Made by a program: the position numbers and the translations under genes. A DNA stretch of 64,000 bases from Klebsormidium nitens (Eukaryota > Streptophyta > Klebsormidiophyceae > Klebsormidiales > Klebsormidiaceae): contig DF237121.1 of the NCBI GenBank assembly GCA_000708835.1, forward strand, positions 97,260 through 161,259, written 5' to 3'. Positions 1 through 11,800 of this stretch are shown piece by piece. The notes below the pieces were generated by a model. That model was not told the DNA's origin. It worked only from the letters and a program-made list of their open reading frames with translations, and made no database searches. The first letter of the stretch is position 1; each line of letters opens with the position of its first letter.

Positions 1-3000
1 CTGGACGAGTCGGTGCAGAGCGGCTGCAAGGTAAGTGTCCAGTTTTTATTTCTTTTTTGTCTATCGTTGCCGCTTTACTTATGTTGGACTCAAGGCCTTC
101 TGTGCAGTTCAAAAGAGTTCCGTAGTCGTTCATGCGCACTTACGAAGAGCAAGAGGGAAGTTTCGGTGCAAAGCGGCTGCGGGGTTTGAAAGGAAGATTG
201 CCTGCGTCCTCCCAAGGGGTCCGGTCCTGTCCTCTCTGGTCAAGGAAGGGCTTATCTGTAAAATGTGGAATGACCCGAACATCTGTCGCACGTTTCGGTT
301 GGAGTAGGCCAAGGCAGCAGGCAAAAGGGTCAAGCTGGACGCTCTCAAGATTGGCTCTAATTTTTCTGGACGCGACCAAAGGACTGATCCGGGGTATGTG
401 ACACGAGATCAGAACCTCAATTTTGAGATCCCAGTGCTCGATGCCCTCAGAGGTACTTGACATGTTCCGTGGTTCTGGTTTCGCCGACGTCAGCGAAGTC
501 CCTTTTGCTGACCGGTCGTGCTCCCCGCAGGCTCTCTCGAAGATCATCGCCGTGTGCGGCCCCTGCCACCGCATGACCGCCGGCGCCTACTCCTTACTGG
601 CCGTTGTGCTTTATCACACCGGGGACTTCAACCAGGCGACCATCTACCAGCAAAAGGCCCTGGACATCAACGAACGGGAGCTCGGGTTGGACCATCCGGA
701 CACCATGAAGAGCTTTGGGGACCTGGCTGTGTTTTACTACCGCTTGCAGCACACGGAGCTGGCACTGAAGTAAGTTTTCGTTTGATCAAGAGGCTTTGCT
801 GAAAAGGGCTTGTATTTTGCCAAATGGTGATGGTGGCAGTCTTGCAATCGGCTCGCTCAAACCTCGACATTCACATCGGCAACTTCGCAATCTAGGGCTT
901 TGTCGGGCAATCCAAACAAATGCTTCTGGCTGAAGTCACAGAATTTGGCTGAAGTCACAGAACTTCGATCAACAGAGCCCAGAGTTTCCCCACTCTTCTA
1001 CAATTTTGGCTCTATAAAAGCAACTGTCTCGCTCGCCAAGTTTGCAAGGCCTCTTTTCACTCTCTTCCAGCTCGTAAGCCACTGCTTGCTTCTCGCCCTA
1101 GTTCTCTTACTTCGGAAGGTTGCTCAGCCTTTTAATCTTTTTGCTCCTCCTCTTGTGGGCGGGCCCCTTCATCGAGCCCTCCGAAACCCTGCCCTTTGCT
1201 TTTAAGGCTCCTTTCTGCCCCGGTCGTGTGCTCACGCATCAATCAGCTTCGCTGTGCCGCTTCAGGACTCGACGTTGCAATGTTTGTCTCCCCTTAATAT
1301 TCTGACCCATTTGTACCCCCCCACTGCAGATACGTCCACCGTACGCTGTAACTGCTCAACCTGATCTGCGGGTCGGAGCACCCCATCTCCGCGGCCACTT
1401 ACGAGAATCCTACCCCCCCCCGCCCCCCCTGCTTGCTGACCTTTATGTACCCCCCCACTGCAGATACGTCCACCGGGCGTTGTACCTGCTCAACCTGATC
1501 TGCGGGTCGGAGCACCCCAACTCCGCCGCCACGTATATCAACGTCGCGATGATGGAGGAAGGCATGGGCAATGTGCCGATCGCGCTGCGCTACCTGCACG
1601 AGGCGCTCAAGTGCAATGAGCGGCTGCTGGGGGCGGACCATATCCAGGTCAGCCCGAGTGACTTTGGACTGCAAGGTTTTGATTTGAATATTTGCGAGGG
1701 CATTATATTCTGTTTCGCTTCAAATTGCGCGGGAATTCCAGGTAACATTCCTGGTTGCGCTCTGCTACCTGCACGAGGCGCTCAAATGTAATGAGCGGCT
1801 GCTGGGGGCGGACCACATCCAGTTAAGGGGTGTCGCGAATGCTGTTAGGGAGAACTAACGGACCAGGGAACTTCGCAATGGGTTCCTTCGCTTCATTTGT
1901 ATCATATGGAGGCATCCTACTTAGCGTCCAGCACGAAAAAACGAGTTTCCACATCCTCATCCACAGGGCGCTCACAACCCTACTCATAGCTTCCGCTCTC
2001 CCCATGCAGACTGCCGCAGCCTACCACGCCCTCGCGATCGTCCTATCGCTTATGGAGGCATACTCCCTCAGCGTGCAGCACGAAGAAACGACATTCCGCA
2101 TCCTAACCGACAAATTAGGCCCCGACGATTTGAAGACGCAAGACGCGGCCGCGTGGCTCGACTACTTCGACTCGAAGGCGCTGGAGCAACAAGAGGTGGC
2201 GAGAACGGGAGGGCGCAAACCGGACGCTACGATCGCCAGCAAGGGGCACCTCAGGTACGAAGAATGTCATCTCAGGCTTGAAAGTGACCAGATTGTGATC
2301 AAGTGTTGAAGTTTCTTTGAGTGTCGGATTGAAAATTTCTTGTGCGAGACGGGGTTGAGGATAAGAATTCTGTGTTCCTTGATTCGAAGAATAGCAAAAG
2401 CTAGTGGGAAGCGGCACATGCAATGCGGACGTCACTACTGCCAGCAAGTCGACTTAAGAATGGTCCAAGTCAGCGTGGAGCCACTGTCGATTGTCTTCAA
2501 AAAAACTCCAAACATTGTCCGATCGTTTGAACCAATCAATTCAGGGAAAAGGAAGATACGTGAGACATCCGTTTTTGACAGCTTGGAGAGTTCAGAATTC
2601 ATCTTTAACAATGAAGAAGTTCGCCGCATCTAGCTCTTTTGGCCCCTGCAGCGCCCCTGGCCTTTTCGATATTATTAGCAAGGAGGCTTTTGCTTTCCAT
2701 GCCAACCATGTCTCGTTTTTCTTCCGTCCCCTCTCAAGAAGGTAAAAATAATCCGGAGAATAGTCAGAATAGTTAAAATATATTCTGAGTCTGATTCTGA
2801 GTTTGTGTTCAACTCATTTCTGACTTAGCAGCTGGGCAATCCGCTCAACTTCATCATTTAAAGAGGGCGCCGGGGGACCGGTCCCCCCTCCAGCGACCAG
2901 ATAGCGCCGCATGGCGCAGTCTTGGTCGCTGAGGGCAGATTTCAAGATGGAATGTGCGCCGTGCGTTGAAATTTTCCCTCAGGACTCAGATGCACGTGTG

Positions 3001-6000
3001 TGCCTTGAAATCTGACGCCCTCTTTAAGATGTTTCTTCTAGGAAAATAGAGATATACTCACTCCCGTCCTTTATCTGAAAGTTGGGAGAAGTCACGAGTC
3101 CTACTCTGACTTTTCTTTCTGCTTCCGCAGCGTGAACGATCTGCTCAAGTTAACCAACAGCGAAGCCTTCTCTTTCCAGGAAAAAGGCGTCTCAGTCACT
3201 TCCGCCCCCGTCTCCATGCAGGAATCAAGAGTCAAAAAGATTTGAGTTTGAGTCACAATTTTCTCTCTTTCTCTATGCAGCGTGGACGATCTGCTTAACT
3301 TCATCAACAAGGAGGCCGACCAAAAGGAGGGCGCGCACAAGCGCGCCAAGCGCCCCCCGCAGCCCATCTACCAGCGCTTCCGGGCCGCGGTTAGCCCCAA
3401 ACCGGCGCCGGTTAGCGAAACCCCGGACTCGTCCTCTTCCGAGACGGGCAGCGAGACGGAGAGCGAGGAGCCGGTCTCCAGCCAGGAGGGGGTGACGTCA
3501 GAGGAGGAGGCTGACGTCGTCAGTGCTGACGTGGCGGCGCCAGAGCCGCCGGCCGTTGCCGTGCCGGAGGTGGATGACGGGGAGTGGCAGGTGAGTGCCT
3601 GGTTATGGCGGTGGTTACATCTGGTGGTTTCTTTATCCCACAATGATCTCGAGCGCCTGTGCGAAATCAAATCTGGTGTACTGATCTAATCCTGCTAACC
3701 TTCGCTTAAACGTTCCAGGCAAGTGGCTTTTCGCTGCAGCATCAACTCCCGTTTCCGGCATGACTTGTGGTACGTCCTTAATCGTCCATCGTTGATTTGC
3801 GGAGGTTGCATACACGATTGCGACTGCTTGATGGTTTGCTGGCATTCCTCCCACATGAAAGAGATTTTTTTCTTTATATTCAGAATTTTTTGGGTCAACA
3901 ATCCCGGGGGGGTTAGAACATTATAGCTTCTGAATTAAAGTCGTCAGAATCGAACTTTGTGCTAAATCCGAAGCTGAGGCTACTGCCGGTGGTTTGACCT
4001 CAGCTCAGACCTTGATTACGGTATATGCTGAAGTGTTGAGCTTACGTCACTGTTATTCAACCCTTTGACGATTCGCTTGAAAAGGGCGCCAAACAATAAT
4101 TACTGGCAGTCTGGTTTGAAGGGAGTTTTGAACTTTCTTTCGCCCTCGTTGCAGGAGGCCACCCCTCGCTCTAAGGCCCAGAAACTCGCCCACTCATCAA
4201 ACCCGCCCCCCCAAAACCGGGCATTCAGCCCTCGGGGGAACTTCTCTGCAAACCGGGGCGCCTTCTCTGGTGCTCATAACCGGGCAGGCTTTGTGCGGGA
4301 CGTAAGCAACCGTTACCCCCGCCCTAACCCTCGCGAGAACGGGTTGCGTTTACCGGGGGTTAGGCCCGGTTACAAACCCGGCCCCAAGAACAGCCACTCC
4401 CCTAGAAGCGTGTTGCCTAAGCCGGCGCTCCGGGTTAACAAACCGGTAGAATTAACCGAGCAGCCCCGGGCCGGGCCGCAGAGCTCGGGGGATCCCCCCG
4501 GGGACGGCCTTCTGACGAGGCCCTCGAGCGAGGGCCCTGTTAAAGAGGATTCGGTTGCTGCGGCCCCCAGCGAAACCGCCGCAGCAGCTCCAACAGGGCC
4601 TCTTGAAACAGAAGAAAATTCGAAGGATGCGGTGTCTCCGGCCTCGGGGGGTGGGAATAGCCTCAAGCCCGTGAAAAGCTGGTCGTTCAAGGATATAGTC
4701 ATGGCCAAAGCCCGGAAGACTGCCCCGGGCGTGCCTACTCCACTGATTATTCCGGCGGCAGGCAACACCCAGGGCGAGAGCTCCGGAGCGGAAACCAAGG
4801 CCCTGTCGACCGTCGAGGCGGCTGACAATCAGGGGTCGGACCCGGCCGCTGGGGCCGCAACAGGGCCTCCCGATCCGGAGGCTGTACTGAAAACAGACAA
4901 AAACCAGACGAAGATAGACGTAGAAGCACCGCTTGTTGAAAAGGTCGCCTCTACAGCGGCCGAAGCTGAGGCAGAGGACTCCCCACTGCCGTCGGAACGC
5001 TCCGACCGGTCTGTACCTGCGTCCGAACCCTCGGTACCTGCGTCCGAAACGTGCCACGTGGCGTCCGACCCCTCCCCTTCGGCATCAATGACGACGTCCG
5101 AACGGTCCGAGAGTCCTGCGCTGTCCGAGTCCTCCTCGCAGCGCTCCGTTCCGCTCACGCCGTTCTGCAAGAAATCGGACACGCCCCCCCTTCCCCAGAT
5201 CACGATCCCTGTGCCCCTCCCGGGCCCTGCTGTCGTCCCAGTCACTCCCGTGCGCAGGTTCCCGTCCCCTGCCCCCGCGCAACCCGCGTTCCAACAGGGC
5301 CCGCCGCAGTTTGCGTACCCCCCCCTCCTGCCCACCCCCCAGTTCCGAGTCCAATACCCCCTGCCGAGCAACAATTACCACTACCAAAACGTGAACGGGG
5401 TCCACGTGCCGGTGCCAATGCAAACCCCCCCCAGCCCGCACTACGGACACCCTGTCTACCCGCCCCCCCCCACCATGTTCCCGCAATACAGCCCCCCCCC
5501 GCAGTGGAGCCCCCAGCCGAGCGCGCGGCCGTTCCGGCCGAACCCCCTCGCCGTGGAATTCAAACCGTCCGGTTCCCCCCCACTGCAAAACCCCTCCCCG
5601 AGCGGAGCAGCGTCGCCTACGCTCAACCCTGCCGCAGCGGAATTTGTCCCACGCACGGTTGGGAAGACGGTGACGTCACCGAAAACGGAGGACACGGTTG
5701 CGATGACGTCAGCCAAAGTGGAGAGCGTGGGAGGGGATGAAGTCGACAAGGAGGCAGATGCGGGTGCGAGCCCGGTTGAAAACGAAGAGAAAGTGGAGGA
5801 TAGCGGGATTACACCGAACGAGGACGAGAAAACCGATGGGGTCCTGAGCATTGACGACGAAGAAGCGGCCGCAGTTGAGGAAAATGGGCAGGGAGAATTG
5901 GACGGGGAGAACGCTGCGCCAATTGAAGAAAAGGAAGCGGCTCCGGAATCGAGCGAGATTGCGCAACCGGTGAGTCAGACAGCCCCGACTGCTCCTGGTG

Positions 6001-6622
6001 CATACCTGCGCAAGCTTTATTTGAGCTTTTCGAAGGGCCCAGGACACGTCCGCAGAAAGGCTTCGCACCTGTTTCCGCAATGCTCAGCCAGACCGCAGGT
6101 GCTCAGGGTCGACAAAACACTGCTGATTTTACGGCTTGGATCAAGCTAAGTAGTTTTAAACTTTCTGTGCCCATATCACTTCCCGGCCGCTTTTGCTGCT
6201 TTTGCTTCCAACGTACACCACACTGCTGATCCGTAACCCTTCACTCCTCCCCAGTCTGTCGTTACCGCGAGCCACCCGGACGTCGATGACGTCACCGCGG
6301 CAGTGCTCTCGGATGCCAAGGCGGCGGCGGAAGCCGCAATCAAGGCGGCCCTCGCTAAGGGGGGCTCAGGCACTTACGGTAAGCTTTTCCGCTTTCATTA
6401 CAGCCCCGTGGTCTCCTTTTCCCTTTCTTTTTGCTGGCTCTGCGCCCAGTGGGTCAGCATTACAGGTGCGATCACGCTTGATCGCGAAACGCAAAACCAT
6501 GTAGTACTAGTATTGATGCTTGTCATACGCGGTCAAAACTGCAAGATTGATTGCAAGGCAAGTTTGTATTCACCCTTACCGGCCTGCCTTTGGTTGCAGT
6601 CAGCCTTCGAAACTTTTCATAG
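1..6622 (+). CDS. REC-type TPR protein (CLU-related), 5' truncated by the window edge
   Basis: Exons seen: 1-30, 531-769, 1464-1647, 2010-2254, 3281-3590, 4155-5969 and 6255-6378. A last short exon from 6600 to a TAG at 6620-6622 is only a guess. Phases join at every border. The first four exons encode tandem tetratricopeptide repeats with signatures such as [42 protein letters not shown] and [20 protein letters not shown]. These match the plant REDUCED CHLOROPLAST COVERAGE proteins better than FRIENDLY/FMT, from my memory of both families. REC proteins act in the cytosol and nucleus and set the cell area given to chloroplasts. After the repeats come an [13 protein letters not shown] segment, an acidic Ser/Glu stretch, DDGEWQEATPR, a long Pro/Ser-rich tail and two PAM2-like motifs. 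The N-terminal CLU part lies outside the window. The introns hold several decayed exon copies. Confidence 0.85.
1311..1403 (+). repeat. Echo of the REC exon at 1464-1647 (5' part)
   Basis: The acceptor tract and about 80 nt of the downstream exon are repeated here, beginning at the same ccccccactgcag border. The copy reads the RYVHR start and then hits a TAA after the Leu codon, so it cannot code. It lies about 150 bp upstream of the real exon. Confidence 0.9.
1747..1827 (+). repeat. Echo of the REC exon at 1464-1647 (3' part)
   Basis: This repeats the 3' end of the preceding exon ([20 protein letters not shown] region) almost base for base. The GT donor after the CAG is replaced by tta, so the splice site is gone. 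Confidence 0.9.
1893..2009 (+). repeat. Diverged echo of the REC exon at 2010-2254
   Basis: The translation [18 protein letters not shown] parallels [19 protein letters not shown] of the real exon that starts at 2010. The copy is older and more diverged than the two before it. Confidence 0.75.
2645..3225 (+). repeat. Three decayed echoes of the REC exon at 3281
   Basis: Copies lie near 2645-2720, 2824-2856 and 3120-3222. Each follows a pyrimidine tract or cag and resembles the start of the real exon ([13 protein letters not shown]). The third reads [16 protein letters not shown]. Copies one and three also resemble each other beyond the exon, so intron sequence was duplicated too. The middle copy abuts a TIR element. 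Confidence 0.75.
2857..3028. mobile_element. Short TIR element (MITE-like) in a REC intron
   Basis: The ends are inverted repeats: ttaaagagggcgcc on the left and its near complement ending gacgccctctttaa on the right. The interior holds a 16-bp palindrome, gggggaccggtccccc, at 2872-2887. No coding capacity. No clear target duplication seen. Confidence 0.55.
5531..5651 (+). other. Two PAM2-like motifs in the REC tail
   Basis: The tail encodes [10 protein letters not shown] (in 5531-5570) and then [10 protein letters not shown] (5622-5651), about 20 residues apart. The second fits the PAM2 consensus L-N-x-x-A-x-x-F-x-P exactly. The first differs only by Pro at the Leu position. PAM2 peptides bind the MLLE domain of poly(A)-binding protein. 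Binding here is inferred from the motif alone. Confidence 0.6.
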
Positions 6623-8881
6623 CAAAAAGTCGTCGATTTCCCGCTGTCCATTGACTTTGACTCACCGTCTCTCTACGTCATCCCTAAACTGAATGCGGTG
6701 GGAAGCAGATGCTTCGCTTGTAACTGAGTTTGAGATGCCTTGTTGCAAGCATCATCGCCCTACAACACGTGTATACTTATTCCAACCGTCAAGCCTCTAC
6801 ACAACCGTTCGGGAACTTAAGGCTATTCAAAGCTGACTGTGCATCCGCGTGGCTATTCCAGGGTCTCTTGGGGGGTTGAAATTGTCTGCGGACGCACCCC
6901 CCTTCCAGCCGAGCGCCCTCATGTCCCGTACCAAGAGTTGTGGCTCCCTGTCACAGGACGGGGAGAGAGACATGGTCTCTGTGAGCGTCCGTTGAGTTTT
7001 AGCTAGACTTCGCTAGGAAGTTGAGTTGTGCGCCCTTGAGAACGCCTCCGCAATTTTGGGTTGCCTTGCATTGAGCTTAGCCTAGAAGCGCAGATCAAGT
7101 CAAGATTGGGGTGTTGCATGCTCACATGTTGCCAGGGCAATCGTGGGGGTTATACGGAGTGTACGACTAGTGTATTGCGGCCAAAACTAGATTCATTGAC
7201 CCGCCTTTTATAGTATAGTTGATATGTTAGCTAGGAGGGTAAACAGGAATTCTTCGCTTCTAGGTAGCTTACTTTTGACCGTTTTTAAAATGCTCTGGGT
7301 TGAGGGTTGTGGACGGGTGCAGACTCAAGAGAGCTAAGTCTCATTCGTAAATTGAACTTTGATCAGAACACCTGGAACTGCAAGGGGGCTTGATTGAGGA
7401 CGGTACAAAAAGCTAGTCCGAACAAGACTCAATGAGTCAAGCGGTCACTTGCTAAGTCTGCAAAGGTCCGGGCAATCCAGTCAATGCATGCCTTCACGCT
7501 GTGCAAGGGGGCCCCCGGGGGCAACCCAGACCCTAATCTTTCTTCCGGGCCATGGAACTCAGTTTGAGTCGCTAGTTGAGTTTCTATCGAACTACTGCCT
7601 GACCATTGATCTGGTGGCTTGAGTGCATGACATATTAGCGGGAAGTTTTGGTGCAGTTGCATGTGTGCATTTGCGACAGGTCCGGTCATACTGACCACCA
7701 GACAGGCTAAGTTCGCTACTAAGTTGGCGGCTGCCCATGTGTAACGTACGGTATATCGTGGAATATAACTCCCCATTTGCGGGCAGAATGATTCAGTGAT
7801 TCAGTGACAATCAACTCTAGCACGCGTCACAGGCTCTGTTCGCAAACAGTCTGGGTCGGCCTCTGCGCAACTGGCCGGCGCCACCGAGATTGTGCCAAAT
7901 TCTTTTGGGGAATGGGGGAGCTATCATATACTTGATTATTTTGTCGATTGGGTACGTACTGGCCGCAAGCCTAATGATTACCAAGGGCTGCCCATATTAA
8001 TATCAAATTGAGAGCGGCGGCAGTCAAAGTATATCTGATTGATTGATAGTCGGACGGTGAGCTTTGCGGACTCAGGCGGCTCTCCGGTATTGAAATCCAA
8101 GGCCAGCCGCGCTGGTAGCTAGTATATCATTCCATCGAAGCCATTGCATGACACAGGCTGGCTTAAATGGCCAGTGCCAAAAGGCCCGCCGTAGCTGAGA
8201 TCAGCGCATCCGGCTTTGGAAGCTTATCATACATGCTCGTCTAGTATGCCGATCTAGCTTTCTGATCAACTAGTGGCCGGGCCACAGCGCGCGGTGATTA
8301 ATCACATACCAAATCGAAAAATCGCATGTATATGTCGCGACAAACAAAAGCAATTTGCTTATACGCTAATTCATGATCCACAATACTCAAAGACAACGCT
8401 TCGCTTTGATAAAGACAACAAACCCAGTGTTGAGATATCTATTGGCGCATATGTGAACTCTCAATAAAGTTGCGATCACTAGTACGAGCAACGTCTGTTA
8501 TCTTTGAAGACTTTTGTAAATGCAGTAATTGGCGCAAGACGAATTCATCAGTTCAATGCGCGAAACACTAGTTTCGATTCTCAGCTAGCTAGTAGAGCCT
8601 GTTAATTAACCAATCGCCGCGTGCGCGCGTGAGCCTTCACGGCGACTAGTAAAGTTTACGACGGTTGGCACGGTGGGCCGGGCCCGGGGTTTCGTGGCAA
8701 GCGCAGGCGGCCGCGCGCCGGCCGCGGCCGTCGAGTCCGGCCGTTGAGCTTGGCCTTGTGTACCTAGCTAGCTTGTTCAGCTGCGTGCAAATACGGTAGT
8801 CTTACTGGTGCGCCTAGCCTTTCTCCAAAGCGCCGTCGGACGTCCTTCATCCGCCAGGCTGCCAGTCGAGTGCTGTCCGCA
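6623..8881. other. Intergenic, REC to oxygenase gene
   Basis: No gene recognised. The first few hundred bases are probably the REC 3' UTR. Bases 8640-8750 are very GC-rich with many GGCCGG and GCGCGC words and probably form the promoter or 5' UTR of the next gene. A 64-codon GTG-initiated frame at 8273-8467 has no recognisable match. Confidence 0.5.
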
Positions 8882-11800
8882 ATGGAGGCGCCTCTCGAGC
8901 CGTCCGCACTGTCATCATATCTGAGTATCCAAAAGGCTCTGACGGCGGTCAGAAAGGACGGGAAAGGGAACCAGCTGGGCTGGGTCCCCTTCCGTCCCGA
9001 GCAACTGGAGTACTACCCGGAGAAGCCTGCGGACTGGGAGTCTGCTTGTGAGCAGCAGTGCGAAAAGCTGGGCATCGACTTTGGCGAAATAAAAAGTCAC
9101 CTGGAGTGGGCGACGGGACTTGCGGGGTCTATTGAGAAGGGCCAGAAGGCGTTCTGCTACGGCGCGGTGCATCGGTTTCCGGATCATGACGTCAGGCACG
9201 CGCAGCTGGTCGTCAACCCGACCGCGGCTGCGCCTGCAAAGAAAGCGAAGGCAAGGTCTCAAGTTTCGAGGTCGCAAGTCTTCAGATCTCAAGTCTAAAA
9301 AATAAGGTCTCAAATCTCAAGTCTCAAATCTCTAGGAGGTCAGAAGTGCTCGATATGATATTCACCTGCAAGATCTGTGTAGGCCACGCATATCATTGGT
9401 CTATTCCTGTCGAAAAGCATGGTCTCTCCAGGCCGTTTTCTAGTGATCATGATGGCTTTTGCAAGTCGGAAACAAAGTTGAGTTTGTTCACCTTAGAAAC
9501 TCCAGCATCGGGTTGGCTTTTCAAGTCATTGTCTCTCCCGGAGTATGCTGCAATGAACACAGTAGAATGGCTGTCCTTGCATTTCACAACGTGTTTTGTT
9601 CAGAAATTGTACGCTCCGGAAAGGAAGCTGCAGCAACGACTGGGACTGGCACAAGTCCTTCCCGTCCTCGAACATTGCAAGCAGAAGCCAGTACTTGATT
9701 GCTTCATCATTTGTCTCTCGGAACTTTCCGGTTTTATCATTTTCACAAGTTCGGTTACGGAGGTTTGATCAGCTCCGGTTGGTAGAAGAGCAGACAATCT
9801 AACCAGTCTTGCTTAAGAGTTCTCTCGCCCTGTGTCCCTGTTGTTGTATCAGATTGGCAAAGGATTTGACCAAGACAATAGCCTTATACTCTTCCAGACC
9901 AGACCTAGACTTTCGAAGACCTGTCCCTGCCCCCTCAGTCACCTCAGTCACCTCCAGCCATGCCTTCCAGTGGTTCCATTTTTGGACATTCTCTCTCCTT
10001 CATGTCGTATTGGAACCAAAGTCGTGGAGCTTTTGTTGTTCCTGCAGCTCGAGGGCGGTGAGAAAGGGCGTTCTTTCGAGGTTAACTTAACCGACTTTGA
10101 CGTGGTCGCCCTCCTGCCGCACTGCTCCCCTGCTCCTTTTGGCGACCTGCTCACAGAGTCGACCAAGCTGGACCCCGACGTCCGGAGAGCGCTCGAAGCG
10201 CACTGCGACGTGAAGCTGGACTACAAGTACGAAGGCCGAGAAGAATATTCCTTTTCTTACCGGCAGAGGGAGACGAAGTATCCCCGGGTAAGGGAGCCGC
10301 GCGTCAAGAGCATTAATGCTTTTCACAGGAGTTTTCAGATACTAACCGTGGCTGGTTATGGGCTGGTAAAAAGTGGTTGATTGTCCAATGACCAGATTTA
10401 GGCGGTAATCAGCCCGGAAACAAGGTTACGGCCTGGTGATTTGTCCAATAACGGGAAAATCAGGTCTGATAATTAAGCCTGGTTAGCAACCAAGCGATCC
10501 TGTGTTGTTTTCACTCCCCAACATTACAAGTAGAGAATGACAAGCTCACTGCACATTGCAGTTGATTGCGTACTGTGCCCTTGTCGCTTTGAGAACTTTG
10601 TTTCCGGTGCGCAAGGCACCTGATGAATATGGTCTGAAAAAGCTCAGCGTCAATAGTCGTGCATACAGTGCACGAAGCTTCAAGCAAAGAATTTTGTCTC
10701 TTCCCTCTTGTCTCTCTTCTCTTCTCAAGATCGCTCTCTTTACACTTTGCCCAGGAGCCCGTCTTCGAGCATCATTTGAAGGCGGCCGTGACTCTCTTCT
10801 CAGTTTTACATGTTGCTCTGCAGCCGGTTTTCAAGCATCATTTGAAAGGGGCCGCAATCGTCTTCTGAAGCCTCGCTCACTTTAATGTTGCTCTGCAGCC
10901 CGTCTTCGAGCATTATTTGAAGGAGGCCGTGAAGGATCACCTGAGCCATGGGCAGGAGGTCAAGCTGGTGCCCTACAAGCTCAACATCTACGGTCAGTTT
11001 GTAGACAATGCACTTCAAAGTTGAAACATTCGTTCCCAGTCACAACTTTAAACAAGAAGCAGGAAAGCAAAATACGGACAAGCGACAGCCGAGGCCTGTG
11101 CATCCGAGTCGTCTTACACGCGTCTTTCTACCGAAGATTCTTGACAGAAGAAGCAGTTTGAAAGAAGTTCATCTCTCGACACTTCGAACTCTCGACAGGT
11201 TCCAAGAAACAAGGGGTATCGCGTGATTCAACTTTGTGACGTTAAAAGCTTTCATCCAGCCAGTCTCAGCTTCGCCGATCGGTCGACACAGAACTGTGTA
11301 CACCTTGGGTTAGTTCTATTCATAACGGTCAAGAAAAATGTCTTTTGCGGTCACATGTACACCTGTTCAAGCGCGGAACGTAGTACTAGTGCAAAGCCAG
11401 AGAGTTTGCTGGTGGAGGAAGAATTGCGCGTCTTGTAGAGGGCTCAATGAACTTGCGAATTGTTAAAGAAGTCTTCTGCAGCAATCAAGCCCTCCCTTCT
11501 GACCGGACCCATTTAACGATTAATCAACACACATCGCTGATCAGGGTGGTAGAGCAAGCGCACCGGCTAACCAATCCCCAACCAGGCTTTTTAAACGGTT
11601 TGTTTGCCCAAGAGAGGGCGACTTTCTCAAGCCTCAGACCGACACGCCCGTCGGGACCAGATTTCATTTAAGCAACACGTATCGATTAAAGTATTAGATC
11701 AAGGGCACCTAATCGGAATTCCTAACCAGGGTTCTTTAACCGATTTTTTTCCCTGTCCAGGAGAGGGCGACTTTTTCAACCTCGCACCGATCAATCAACC

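Noticed and set aside
5970-6149. Extension of the big REC exon to a stop at 6149
   Set aside because: A strong donor (ccg|gtgagt) at 5970 and the in-phase exon at 6255-6378 fit better.
8273-8467. 64-codon frame ending GAYVNSQ
   Set aside because: It has no ATG at its start, no visible splice context and no match I can name. It is kept only as a note.
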